From: Mesorhizobium erdmanii USDA 3471
GTDB lineage: Bacteria; Pseudomonadota; Alphaproteobacteria; Rhizobiales; Rhizobiaceae
Assembly (NCBI RefSeq): GCF_000472705.1
Contig: NZ_AXAE01000016.1
Coordinates: forward strand, 152,605 to 216,604
DNA: 64,000 bases
Direction: 5' to 3'
The notes below the pieces were generated by a model. That model was given only the letters and a program-made list of their open reading frames with translations. It had not been told where the DNA came from and searched no databases. The position numbers and the translations under genes are program-made. Of the stretch, positions 27,576-35,607 are shown piece after piece; positions within the stretch are counted from its first letter, which is position 1; each line of letters starts with the position of its first letter.

Positions 27576-29558
27576 ATGTTCAGCAAAATCCTGATCGCCA
27601 ATCGGGGCGAGATCGCCTGCCGCGTCATCCGCACGGCCCGCAAGCTCGGCGTGCGCACCGTCGCCGTCTATTCGGACGCCGACGCGAAATCCCCGCATGT
27701 CGAGATGGCCGACGAAGCTGTCCATATCGGCCCCTCGCCTGTCGGCGAAAGCTATCTGCGTGGCGACAAGATCGTCGCGGCGGCGCTTTCGACGGGGGCG
27801 CAGGCCATCCATCCCGGTTACGGCTTCCTGTCGGAGAATCCAGATTTCGTCGACCAGGTGGTGGCGGCAGGGCTCACCTTCATCGGCCCGTCGGCGGCCT
27901 CGATCCGCGCCATGGGCCTGAAGGACGCCGCCAAGCGGTTGATGGAGAAAGCCGGCGTTCCGGTCGTGCCGGGCTATCATGGCGAGGCGCAGGAGATCGT
28001 CCTGCTTGCGTCCAAGGCGCGCGAGATCGGCTATCCCGTACTGATCAAGGCGCGCGCCGGCGGCGGCGGCAAGGGCATGCGGCGCGTCGAGCATCCCGAT
28101 GATTTCTCCGAGGCGCTGTCCAGCGCCCGGCGCGAGGCAAAGGCCGCCTTCGGCGACGACCGCGTGCTGGTCGAGAAATATGTCGACAAGCCGCGGCACA
28201 TCGAAGTGCAGGTATTCGGCGACAATTTCGGCAATGCGGTGCATCTCTACGAACGCGACTGCTCGGCGCAACGCCGCCACCAGAAGGTGATCGAGGAAGC
28301 CCCCGCCCCCGGCATGACACCGGCGCTGCGCAAGGCGATGACGGAGGCGGCCGTGAAGGCCGCCAGGGCGATCAATTATTCCGGCGCCGGCACCATCGAA
28401 TTCATCGTCGATGCCTCGCAAGGCCTCAAGGCCGACCGCTTCTGGTTCCTGGAAATGAACACGCGCCTGCAGGTCGAGCATCCCGTCACCGAGATGGTTA
28501 CCGGCACCGATCTGGTCGAATGGCAGTTGCGGATCGCCAGCGGCGAGAAGCTGCCGAAGACACAGAGCGAGATCGCGCTTGCCGGCCATGCCTTCGAAGC
28601 ACGCATCTATGCGGAGGACGCGGCGAAAGGCTTCCTGCCGGCGACGGGCACGCTGCATCATCTGAAATTTCCGGATTCGGCCCCCGACGCGGCGATGATT
28701 CGCATCGAGACCGGCGTCCGTGCCGGCGATGCCATCTCGCCCTATTACGATCCGATGATCGCCAAGCTGGTCGTCCACGCGAAGGACAGGCAGGCGGCGC
28801 TGGATGCCCTCGGCGCGGCGCTGTCGCAGACCGAGATCGCCGGCTCCACCGTCAACACTGCTTTTCTTGCCGCGCTTGCCGCCGATCCGGACTTTTGTGC
28901 CGGTGACGTCGACACCGGGTTGATAGCCAGACACCAGGAGGCGCTGACCAGCGTCGCGCCGCCCACCAGCGAAATCATCTCGGCAGCCGCCCTTGCCGCT
29001 TCCGGCGCAGGAGCTTTGCCGCCATCGAACGACCCATGGTCTTCGCTTTCCGGCTACGCGCATTTCCACGGCGTGGCGCGGCGCACGCGGCTGAAGTTCG
29101 GCGAGACCGATATACTGGCAAAGGTTTCGGCACGGGCGGACGGACGCTTTCAGGTGACGCTCGATGCACCCTTTGATAGCGCCAATTCGCATGATTTTCG
29201 CGCCGTTCCCCGCCTTGCCCGCTGGCCGGGCCACATCACGGTCTTCGAAGGCGCAGTCGGTTATACATTCGCGGTACCAGACCCGCTGGCCAGGAGCGAT
29301 GACGCGTCGGCCGCCTCCGGCAGCCTGCGCGCGCCGATGCCGGGCCTGGTCAAGCTGGTGCGTGTGGCCAAGGGCGATGCGGTGACGAAGGGACAAGCCC
29401 TGCTGATCCTCGAGGCCATGAAGATGGAGCACACCATCGCCGCACCGCATGACGGGGTGATTGCCGAGATAGCCACGGAAGGTGCGCAGGTCACCGACGG
29501 GACGGTGCTAGTACGGTTCGTCGAGGAACCGAGCGCTCCGACCGCCGCCGCAGGCTGA
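27576..29558 (+). CDS. mccA: 3-Methylcrotonyl-CoA carboxylase, alpha subunit (biotin-containing)
   Basis: Biotin carboxylase plus biotin-carrier subunit. The 660-aa product starts MFSKILIANRGEIACRVIRT, has the ATP-grasp glycine loop KARAGGGGKGMR, the active-site region FLEMNTRLQVEHPVTEM, a linker domain, and a C-terminal biotinyl domain with Lys616 in LEAMKMEHT. ATG 27576 has GGGGAGG upstream. It is the last gene of the operon: a bidirectional hairpin follows 30 bp later, and no methylglutaconyl-CoA hydratase or HMG-CoA lyase gene is present. Confidence 0.95.
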   Translation: MFSKILIANRGEIACRVIRTARKLGVRTVAVYSDADAKSPHVEMADEAVHIGPSPVGESYLRGDKIVAAALSTGAQAIHPGYGFLSENPDFVDQVVAAGLTFIGPSAASIRAMGLKDAAKRLMEKAGVPVVPGYHGEAQEIVLLASKAREIGYPVLIKARAGGGGKGMRRVEHPDDFSEALSSARREAKAAFGDDRVLVEKYVDKPRHIEVQVFGDNFGNAVHLYERDCSAQRRHQKVIEEAPAPGMTPALRKAMTEAAVKAARAINYSGAGTIEFIVDASQGLKADRFWFLEMNTRLQVEHPVTEMVTGTDLVEWQLRIASGEKLPKTQSEIALAGHAFEARIYAEDAAKGFLPATGTLHHLKFPDSAPDAAMIRIETGVRAGDAISPYYDPMIAKLVVHAKDRQAALDALGAALSQTEIAGSTVNTAFLAALAADPDFCAGDVDTGLIARHQEALTSVAPPTSEIISAAALAASGAGALPPSNDPWSSLSGYAHFHGVARRTRLKFGETDILAKVSARADGRFQVTLDAPFDSANSHDFRAVPRLARWPGHITVFEGAVGYTFAVPDPLARSDDASAASGSLRAPMPGLVKLVRVAKGDAVTKGQALLILEAMKMEHTIAAPHDGVIAEIATEGAQVTDGTVLVRFVEEPSAPTAAAG

Positions 29559-29587
29559 CAAACGGAGCGCGTCCCGGCCCGCAAACA

Positions 29588-29617
29588 AAAATGGCCGAGG
29601 CGAACCCCGGCCATTTT
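29588..29617. terminator. Bidirectional terminator between mccA and the convergent binding-protein gene
   Basis: Perfect 10-bp stem AAAATGGCCG / CGGCCATTTT with a 10-base loop, flanked by A-rich and T-rich sides, placed symmetrically between two convergent stop codons. Confidence 0.85.
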
Positions 29618-29640
29618 CCCTGGATTATCTCAGCCCGAGA

Positions 29641-30762
29641 TTACTGCGCGATCGGCGCGTACTTGCCGTCATGCCACTGGTTGATGTCGTAGCTGGCGTT
29701 CCTGAGGTCGCCCTTTTCGTCGAAGGTGACATCGCCGACAACAGTGCTGATCGGCGTGCCGTTCTTCAATGCCTCGGCAACCTTGGCCGGATCGTCGCTG
29801 CCGGCGCGCTTGATGCCTTCGGCGAAAGCCTGGACCACGGCGTAGGAGAACAGCGTGAAGCCTTCCGGCACGAAGCCGCCGGCCTTGATCTTCTCGACAG
29901 CGGCCTTGGCCTCCGGCTTTGCCTGCGGGTCCGACGGGAAGACGAACATGGTGCCTTCGCCGGCCGGACCGGCAACCTGCCAGAATTCCGGCGAAGCGAT
30001 CGAATCCGGCATGATCAGCTGGAACTTGAAGTTCTGTTCAGCCGACTGACGCAGGATCAGGCCGGCCTCGGGATGGTAGCCGCCGAAATAGACGACGTCG
30101 GCCTTCAGATCCTTGAGCTTGGTGACGAGCGCCGAATAGTCCTTTTCGCCGGGATTGATGGCGTCATAGTAGACTTCCTTGAGGCCACCGGCATTCATTG
30201 TCGCCCTGACGGCATCAGCCACGCCCTGGCCGTAGGCGCTCTTGTCGTGCAGGATGACGACGGTCTTGCCGGCATACTTCTTGGCGATCCACGGGCCGAT
30301 GAAGGCGCCCTGTGCATCGTCACGCGTGTAAAGACGCATGATGGTCGGCCAGCCGGCCTTGGCGGCCGCGTCGGTCAGCACCGGGTTCGAGGACGCCGGG
30401 CTCATCATCAGCGAACCGGCTTCGGCATAGACGGCCGAAGCCGGAATGCTCGAGCCCGAACAGGCGTGACCGTCGATGAACTTGGTGCCGTTGGCGACGA
30501 TGCGGTTGGCGACCGACACGGCCTGCTTGGGATCGCACTGGTCGTCCTCGATGTCGAGCTTGATCATCGAGCCGTTGACGCCGCCCGCGGCGTTGATGGC
30601 GTCGGCGGCGGCTTGCGCGCCCTGCTTGAACTGATCGCCGATGGTGGCGAGCTGTCCGGTCATCGGGCCGACCACGGAAACGGTGATGTCACCGGCAAAT
30701 GCGACCGGCGCACTCATCATCAGGCCGAAAATGGCCGCGCCCAAAATACTCATTTTTTTCAT
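29641..30762 (-). CDS. livJ: Branched-chain amino-acid ABC transporter substrate-binding protein
   Basis: Periplasmic type I solute-binding protein of the LivJ/BraC family, 373 aa. A signal peptide ends at AFAGD; the mature start ITVSVVGPMTGQLATIGDQF and the two-lobed pattern (GHACSGSSIPASAVYAEA, ILHDKSAYGQGVADAVR, YFGGYHPEAGLILRQS) are typical. ATG 30762 has GGAGGAG upstream. No permease or ATPase genes lie next to it, so it must work with components encoded elsewhere. Being convergent with a leucine-degradation operon suggests a metabolic link, but specificity cannot be read. Confidence 0.93.
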   Translation of the reverse strand: MKKMSILGAAIFGLMMSAPVAFAGDITVSVVGPMTGQLATIGDQFKQGAQAAADAINAAGGVNGSMIKLDIEDDQCDPKQAVSVANRIVANGTKFIDGHACSGSSIPASAVYAEAGSLMMSPASSNPVLTDAAAKAGWPTIMRLYTRDDAQGAFIGPWIAKKYAGKTVVILHDKSAYGQGVADAVRATMNAGGLKEVYYDAINPGEKDYSALVTKLKDLKADVVYFGGYHPEAGLILRQSAEQNFKFQLIMPDSIASPEFWQVAGPAGEGTMFVFPSDPQAKPEAKAAVEKIKAGGFVPEGFTLFSYAVVQAFAEGIKRAGSDDPAKVAEALKNGTPISTVVGDVTFDEKGDLRNASYDINQWHDGKYAPIAQ

Positions 30763-30785
30763 GGCAATAGAACTCCTCCACTCAC

Positions 30786-30806
30786 GCGCGGCCGCCCCGG
30801 CCGCGC
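30786..30806 (-). promoter_or_regulatory. GC-rich hairpin in the livJ leader
   Basis: Perfect 9-bp arms GCGCGGCCG / CGGCCGCGC with a 3-base loop, ending a few bases upstream of the GGAGGAG ribosome-binding site. It could stabilise the transcript or affect translation of this normally abundant binding protein. No leader peptide was seen. Confidence 0.45.
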
Positions 30807-30901
30807 TTCTTTCCAGAGAGGCGGGACAATTTCATCCTTCGTTGGGCCTGTCTAGGCGCATCGGCACCACTCGATTGGGCCTGCAAAGCCCTATTCACGC
30901 G

Positions 30902-30944
30902 AAAAAGCCACGCCAGCCTTGTTCCGGCCGGTCGTGGCTTTTTT
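30902..30944. terminator. Terminator of the Sel1-like gene
   Basis: Stem AAAAGCCACG / CGTGGCTTTT with a roughly 20-base partly paired loop, flanked by A-run and T-run, so it can work in both directions. On the minus strand it follows the Sel1-like gene. The rest of 30763-31150 (388 bp without a gene) should hold the livJ promoter, which I could not pinpoint. Confidence 0.7.
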
Positions 30945-31150
30945 GCCTGTCGGGCTGTTTCCCCCGGCGCCCCCGCGCCGCGAAACCCGCCGTCGCCTTC
31001 CCTGTCTTCCCTGCCATCCGGCTTGGCCTGTCCGGCTGCCGTATTCTTATTTTTGATGGCCCGTGGCCTGGCTGTCTGCGCAGCCTTATCCCTGTCTTTT
31101 GGTCCGACCGTCTGGAGCGGCCTTGGCCTAGTGTCCGCGTTTGACGGAAC

Positions 31151-31417
31151 TCAGTGCATGGTCATCCATTCGCGGGCTTCGCGCAGCGCCTTGGCGATCT
31201 CGACCTTCGACATGGCCGCCGAAAGTTCCGAGCGCAGTTCCGCGGCGCGGGCCGAACCCTTGATGGCGGCGATGTTGAACCATTTGTGGGCGGCAACGAC
31301 GTCGGTCTCGCAGTCGCGGCCGGTCGCATACATCATGCCCAGTTCGAAAAGAATGTCGGCCTGGGCAGTTGCCCCCATGGCGCCGAAACCTGCTTCAAGC
31401 ATTTCAAAACGTGCCAT
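31151..31417 (-). CDS. Small Sel1-repeat-like protein
   Basis: An 88-aa protein with one Sel1/TPR-like motif: LGMMYATGRDCETDVVAAHK followed by WFNIAAIKGSARAAELRSEL (residues about 26-66), the usual alternation of YxxGxx and AxxWFxxAAxxG. No signal peptide is present, so it is likely a cytosolic adaptor. Such single-repeat proteins are conserved in Rhizobiales with no assigned role. An AT-rich gap of more than 400 bp lies upstream. Confidence 0.8.
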   Translation of the reverse strand: MARFEMLEAGFGAMGATAQADILFELGMMYATGRDCETDVVAAHKWFNIAAIKGSARAAELRSELSAAMSKVEIAKALREAREWMTMH

Positions 31418-31808
31418 TTTAGTCCCCTGTCTGGCTCCCGAGAGCTGCCTCCGTGTGTCTTGTCCGGGCCGCTCTTTCGATGCTTTCGAGAATGCCGGCG
31501 AGGCTTGAATCCGTCGTTAAATGGCGTGCTTAATTTGAGGAAAACAAAGCTAAAACAAGAGGTAAACGCCGAAATTCGTTAAGGATACGAAGCCAGCAAT
31601 TCGGCTGGTTTTCGCCAAATTTGACGAAAATTTTCCTGGCCGGAATCAACACTCCGCTAACCACGGGAAACAAACCCGATGCGCCGATCATTTTCATTTC
31701 CTCCGCGACAAGGCGGATTCTCTTTGTCGACGAGGCACATTCAGGCCCTTTCAAAATCCCAAAGTCTTCCGTTGCGGCACCGCTTTCGTTTTGTCGGGAG
31801 CTGGATTA
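31418..31808. other. Gene-free, AT-richer intergenic region
   Basis: Divergent region between the Sel1-like gene and the DUF2147 gene, clearly less GC-rich than its surroundings (for example 31525-31640). It contains short A/T tracts such as AAATTTGACGAAAATTTT and must carry two promoters. I see no ORF or RNA gene that I can support. Confidence 0.45.
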
Positions 31809-31826
31809 GCTTACGTTTGCGTAAGC
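31809..31826. promoter_or_regulatory. Palindromic operator-like site upstream of the DUF2147 gene
   Basis: GCTTACGTTTGCGTAAGC has perfect 7-bp arms around a 4-base centre, 50 bp before the ATG at 31877. Its form resembles the long dyads bound between the -35 and -10 boxes by MerR-type regulators, but no such regulator is encoded nearby. Confidence 0.5.
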
Positions 31827-31876
31827 GGCAGACCGGCGAGGCGGAGAATTCGGCCGGCTATCCAAGGGAGCAAGAC

Positions 31877-32218
31877 ATGTTTCGAAAAGTGAGCCTGGCT
31901 CTTGCAGCCACGTTGATCATGGCGGGAACGGCGTTGGCCGATCCGATCGAAGGCAACTGGAAGACGCAAGCCGGCGACACCGCGGCCATTTCGGGCGGCG
32001 GCTCGTTTTCCATCACGTTAAAGTCCGGCAAGTATGCCGGCAAGACCATCGGCTCGCTCACGGCGGCCGGCGACAACAAATACACCGGCAACATCACCGA
32101 TCCGGCGAACGACAAGACCTATTCGGGCAAGGCGACATTGTCAGGCGCCTCGCTGAAGATGAGCGGTTGCGTGCTCGGCGGACTGATCTGCAAGAGCCAA
32201 ACCTGGCACAAGCTATGA
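31877..32218 (+). CDS. DUF2147-type secreted protein
   Basis: A 113-aa exported protein with a signal peptide ending ALAD at about residue 22. The mature part starts PIEGNWKTQAGDTAAI, has LKSGKYAGKTIGSL and ends in a GKATLSGASLKMSGC-VLGGLICKSQTW segment, the pattern of the DUF2147 family. Members are small periplasmic beta-rich proteins of unknown role. ATG 31877 has AGGGAG upstream. A palindromic site precedes it and a strong terminator follows, so it is a single-gene unit. Confidence 0.82.
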   Translation: MFRKVSLALAATLIMAGTALADPIEGNWKTQAGDTAAISGGGSFSITLKSGKYAGKTIGSLTAAGDNKYTGNITDPANDKTYSGKATLSGASLKMSGCVLGGLICKSQTWHKL

Positions 32219-32242
32219 TCGACCTATCCTTCTGACATGACG

Positions 32243-32270
32243 ACGGGGCCTGACGGGCCCCGTTTTCGTT
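32243..32270 (+). terminator. Terminator of the DUF2147 gene
   Basis: Stem CGGGGCC / GGCCCCG with a short loop followed by TTTTCGTTT, 26 bp after the stop codon. Confidence 0.85.
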
Positions 32271-32432
32271 TCGGACGTCGAGCACGGGTGCGATTGCCCT
32301 GCCGCGGGTGGCCGCACACGACGACCCCGTCATATCCCGTCAACCAATTTGAACCGCAGATGAACGCCTGCATCAGAGCCGGTTCAGAGGCACCAGGGCA
32401 TTCTCCCGCACATTGAAGGAGACACGGACCCA

Positions 32433-32585
32433 ATGCTTGCTCGCCGCTTCACCATCGTCTGCCTGCTGATGAGCCTGTTTGGAATGTTCTTCGCCATCCT
32501 CGTCGCCGAAGCGGGCCGTTCGCCCCGCACCTGGGACGACGCCAGTTCCTGCCAATTCGGTTGCGTGAACCATTTCCGCCGCTGA
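32433..32585 (+). CDS. 50-aa small membrane or secreted protein
   Basis: ATG 32433 follows GAAGGAGA at good spacing. The 50-aa product has a basic start (MLARR), a hydrophobic helix at about residues 7-25 (FTIVCLLMSLFGMFFAILVA) and a short soluble tail with two cysteines (DDASSCQFGCVNHF). The strong ribosome-binding site and sensible topology support expression. No family is recognised. Confidence 0.55.
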   Translation: MLARRFTIVCLLMSLFGMFFAILVAEAGRSPRTWDDASSCQFGCVNHFRR

Positions 32586-32624
32586 AGCGACAAAGACACA
32601 GACGCAAAGAGAAAAGCAAAAGCC

Positions 32625-32819
32625 ATGGACCGCATCGCCGCCAACACCCTCAAGACCCTCCGGCTCCTGCCGCGGGCGGCGCTGATCCTGATGCTGCTGG
32701 CGGCTCCGGTTCTGGCGGTGCCGATGATGCGCGCCGATACCGGCTCGACGATCGAGGCGCCGGCCCTTAAGCAGACCGGCGTGGGTTTCGTTCTGCTGGT
32801 CAGCCTGCAGCGCGGATAA
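32625..32819 (+). CDS. 64-aa small exported protein
   Basis: A 64-aa product beginning 39 bp after the previous small gene. It has a basic N-terminus, a hydrophobic stretch LLPRAALILMLLAAPVLAVP (residues 15-34) that looks like a signal peptide or membrane helix, and a tail with a second hydrophobic patch at the end (GFVLLVSLQRG). The ribosome-binding site (AAAGAGAAAAG) is weak. Function unknown. Confidence 0.45.
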   Translation: MDRIAANTLKTLRLLPRAALILMLLAAPVLAVPMMRADTGSTIEAPALKQTGVGFVLLVSLQRG

Positions 32820-32893
32820 AGAAAAATGGCGCTTTGGGCGCCTTCGACGGCGACACCCCTCCCAACCGCCTGTCCAAGTCTCTATATTGAGCC

Positions 32894-34396
32894 ATGGAAA
32901 AGCGAATCTATCCCCAAGCTATCGAATCAGTCGTCATGCCGGAGCCTTTTGGCCGGCAAAGCTTCGACAATGCCGAAAAAGCCGTCGCGGCCCTGCAGGC
33001 GCTTTACGACCGCAACACCAAGTTCCTGCGCGATTCCTTCGCCGCGCTGGCCGCCGGTGGCGACAGCAGCAAACGCTACCGCGCCTTCTATCCCGAGATC
33101 GGCGTCACCACGAGTTCCTTTACCCAGGTCGACTCGCGGCAAGCCTATGGCCATATGCCGACGCCCGGCCATTTCGCCACCACGATCACACAGCCGTTGC
33201 TGTTCGAGAGCTACCTTATCGAACAGTTGCGCCTGATCATGCGCAATCACGGCGTCGCGGTCACGGTTTCGGAATCGACCACGCCCATTCCGCTGCATTT
33301 CGCCTTCCTGGAAGGAACTTACGTCGACGGGGCCGCCGCGGAGCGCATCAAGCGGCCGATCCGCGACCTGTTCGATGTGCCCGATCTCGACGGCACCGAC
33401 GACCAGATTGCCAACGGCACGTTCGAAGTGGCCTTCGGCGAACCAAGACCGCTGGCACCGTTCACGGCGCAGCGCATCGACTATTCACTGCACCGCATGG
33501 CGCACTATACCGCGACCAGCCCGCAGCATTTCCAGAACTTCGTGCTGTTCACCAACTACCAGTTCTACATCGACGAGTTCGTCGCCCGCGCCCGCGACCT
33601 GATGGACAAGGGCGGCGGCGGATACGCAGAATTCGTCGAGCCGGGCAACGTCGTAACGAAAGCCGGACAGAGCGCCCCCAGCGAAGGCGTTGGGCCCCAG
33701 CGCCTGCCGCAGATGCCGGCCTATCATCTGAAGAAGCCGGACCATGGCGGCATCACCATGGTCAACATCGGTGTCGGCCCTTCCAACGCCAAGACGATCA
33801 CCGATCATATCGCCGTGCTGAGGCCGCACGCGTGGGTGATGCTTGGCCACTGCGCCGGGCTGCGCAATACCCAGGCACTCGGCGACTATGTGCTGGCGCA
33901 CGCCTATGTGCGCGAGGATCACGTGCTCGACGACGACCTTCCGGTCTGGGTGCCGATCCCGCCGCTGGCCGAGATCCAGGTGGCGCTGCAGGAAGCGGTC
34001 GCCGAAGTCACCGGCCTGTCCGGCTACGATTTGAAGCGCATCATGCGCACCGGTACGGTCGCCACCATCGACAACCGCAACTGGGAACTGCGCGACCAGC
34101 GCGGACCGGTGCAACGTCTGTCACAGTCGCGCGCCATCGCGCTCGACATGGAATCGGCGACGATTGCCGCCAACGGCTTCCGTTTCCGGGTACCTTACGG
34201 CACGCTGCTGTGCGTTTCCGACAAGCCACTGCATGGCGAGTTGAAACTGCCCGGCATGGCGACCGAGTTCTACAAGCGGCAGGTGGCACAGCACCTGACC
34301 ATCGGTATCAGGGCGATGGAGAAGCTGGCCGAGATGCCGATGGAGCGGCTGCATTCGCGCAAGCTCCGGAGCTTTTCGGAGACAGCGTTCCAGTAG
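32894..34396 (+). CDS. amn: AMP nucleosidase
   Basis: Hydrolyses AMP to adenine and ribose 5-phosphate, which adjusts adenylate pools. The 500-aa protein has an N-terminal regulatory domain (residues 1-190) and a C-terminal nucleoside-phosphorylase-like domain with NIGVGPSNAKTITDHIAVLRP, MLGHCAGLRN and the nucleotide-site ALDMESATIAANG. Length and both domains match Amn. ATG 32894 is chosen by family length; the Shine-Dalgarno is weak. Confidence 0.93.
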   Translation: MEKRIYPQAIESVVMPEPFGRQSFDNAEKAVAALQALYDRNTKFLRDSFAALAAGGDSSKRYRAFYPEIGVTTSSFTQVDSRQAYGHMPTPGHFATTITQPLLFESYLIEQLRLIMRNHGVAVTVSESTTPIPLHFAFLEGTYVDGAAAERIKRPIRDLFDVPDLDGTDDQIANGTFEVAFGEPRPLAPFTAQRIDYSLHRMAHYTATSPQHFQNFVLFTNYQFYIDEFVARARDLMDKGGGGYAEFVEPGNVVTKAGQSAPSEGVGPQRLPQMPAYHLKKPDHGGITMVNIGVGPSNAKTITDHIAVLRPHAWVMLGHCAGLRNTQALGDYVLAHAYVREDHVLDDDLPVWVPIPPLAEIQVALQEAVAEVTGLSGYDLKRIMRTGTVATIDNRNWELRDQRGPVQRLSQSRAIALDMESATIAANGFRFRVPYGTLLCVSDKPLHGELKLPGMATEFYKRQVAQHLTIGIRAMEKLAEMPMERLHSRKLRSFSETAFQ

Positions 34397-34503
34397 CGGC
34401 CGTCATGCCCTGGTGAGGCGAATTACCGTCTTGCTCAGGCCGCATTTTGGCCGATAAGCAGATCGAACGGATCGTCAGGCGGCATTCGGCAAACACGACC
34501 TCA

Positions 34504-35538
34504 ATGATGACAGGCGCGCGCTTGAACATGATGGCTGGGCTGGCATTCCTGGCGATGACGGCACTGTCGGCCGCGCTGTTGGCCGGGTTCTTCGGCACGC
34601 TGCATCCGGCATTCGATTCCTTCTCGCATTTTCGCATGCATTTCAGCGTGCTGATGGCGCTTCTGGCACTGCCGCTGCTCGCCAGCTCGTTTCGGCTGCA
34701 GGCGGCAGCGGGGTTGCTCTTTGCCATCGGCTGCCTGGCCACGACGGCAAGCGCCCTGCCCAGATTGTGGCCACAGCAGGCAGTCGCCAAACCGGGCGGT
34801 CAGATGACCTACAGCCTGCTGCAGATGAACCTGCGCTTCAACAACCCGACACCGAAGAAAGTACTTTCCCTGATCGGCCGCACCAATCCGGACGTGATTA
34901 CCCTCGACGAAGTGTCTGGCATGTGGACGACAGAACTTGGCACCATCACCAGCGCCTACCCCTATCGTATTCTCTGCCCCTATCCGAACGGCATGTTCGG
35001 CGTGGCGCTGCTGTCGCGCCGGCCCTTCGTGGCCGACACGACACCACGCTGCGAGCCGCGTGGCGCGATGGCGACCGCGACCGTCGATTTCAACGGGATC
35101 GGCGTCGACGTCGCCGCTATCCATCTGAGCTGGCCGTGGCCGAAGGAGCAATACTGGCAGATCGGAGAACTGGCGCAAACATTGGCCGGGTTGGGCGGGA
35201 CCGCGATCATGGCCGGCGATTGCAACGCGGTGCCGTGGAGTGCCGCCGTGCGGAGGGTAGCGGCTCTCGGCGGGCTGACGCTCATGCCTTCGGCCGGCCC
35301 GACCTGGATCCACCGGACGCTGCCCGACTTCCTGCGCCGCTACGCGGGCCTGCCGATCGACCAGGTGTTCAGCAAGGGCGGGTTGACGATCCTGTCTTCG
35401 AAGCGGCTCGAGGATACCGGCTCCGACCATCTGCCGGTGCTGGTCGAGTTCACCCTACGACCTGATGGCAAGCAGCCTGAGAATGGGCATACCACGGCGC
35501 TCGCCGCGAGCGACTCGTCATTGAAGCCGCAGGGCTGA
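34504..35538 (+). CDS. Membrane-anchored endonuclease/exonuclease/phosphatase-family protein
   Basis: About 344 aa, with three hydrophobic segments at the N-terminus (roughly residues 8-30, 43-60, 65-82) and an EEP-fold domain behind them. The domain shows LLQMNLRFNN, DVITLDEVSG (metal-binding acidic residue), VAAIHLSWPWP, IMAGDCNAVPWS and the closing GSDHLPVLVEF (catalytic Asp-His). The active site would face the periplasm. EEP proteins cleave phosphodiesters in DNA, RNA, lipids or sugars, so the substrate is open. A TTG at 34447 is an alternative start. Confidence 0.87.
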   Translation: MMTGARLNMMAGLAFLAMTALSAALLAGFFGTLHPAFDSFSHFRMHFSVLMALLALPLLASSFRLQAAAGLLFAIGCLATTASALPRLWPQQAVAKPGGQMTYSLLQMNLRFNNPTPKKVLSLIGRTNPDVITLDEVSGMWTTELGTITSAYPYRILCPYPNGMFGVALLSRRPFVADTTPRCEPRGAMATATVDFNGIGVDVAAIHLSWPWPKEQYWQIGELAQTLAGLGGTAIMAGDCNAVPWSAAVRRVAALGGLTLMPSAGPTWIHRTLPDFLRRYAGLPIDQVFSKGGLTILSSKRLEDTGSDHLPVLVEFTLRPDGKQPENGHTTALAASDSSLKPQG

Positions 35539-35607
35539 CGCGTCAATCGAGCGAAGCCCGCACCCCATGGCACCGCGAAGCGTTGCGATGGCAAGGAGAT
35601 TGCGGGT

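Noticed and set aside
27022..27594. An alternative ORF starting right after mccB
   Set aside because: It becomes Arg/Gly-rich low complexity and overlaps the signal-peptide-bearing frame at 27152, which is the better gene.
27204..29450. A 748-codon minus-strand frame opposite mccA
   Set aside because: It is antisense to an unambiguous biotin-dependent carboxylase subunit and shows shadow composition.
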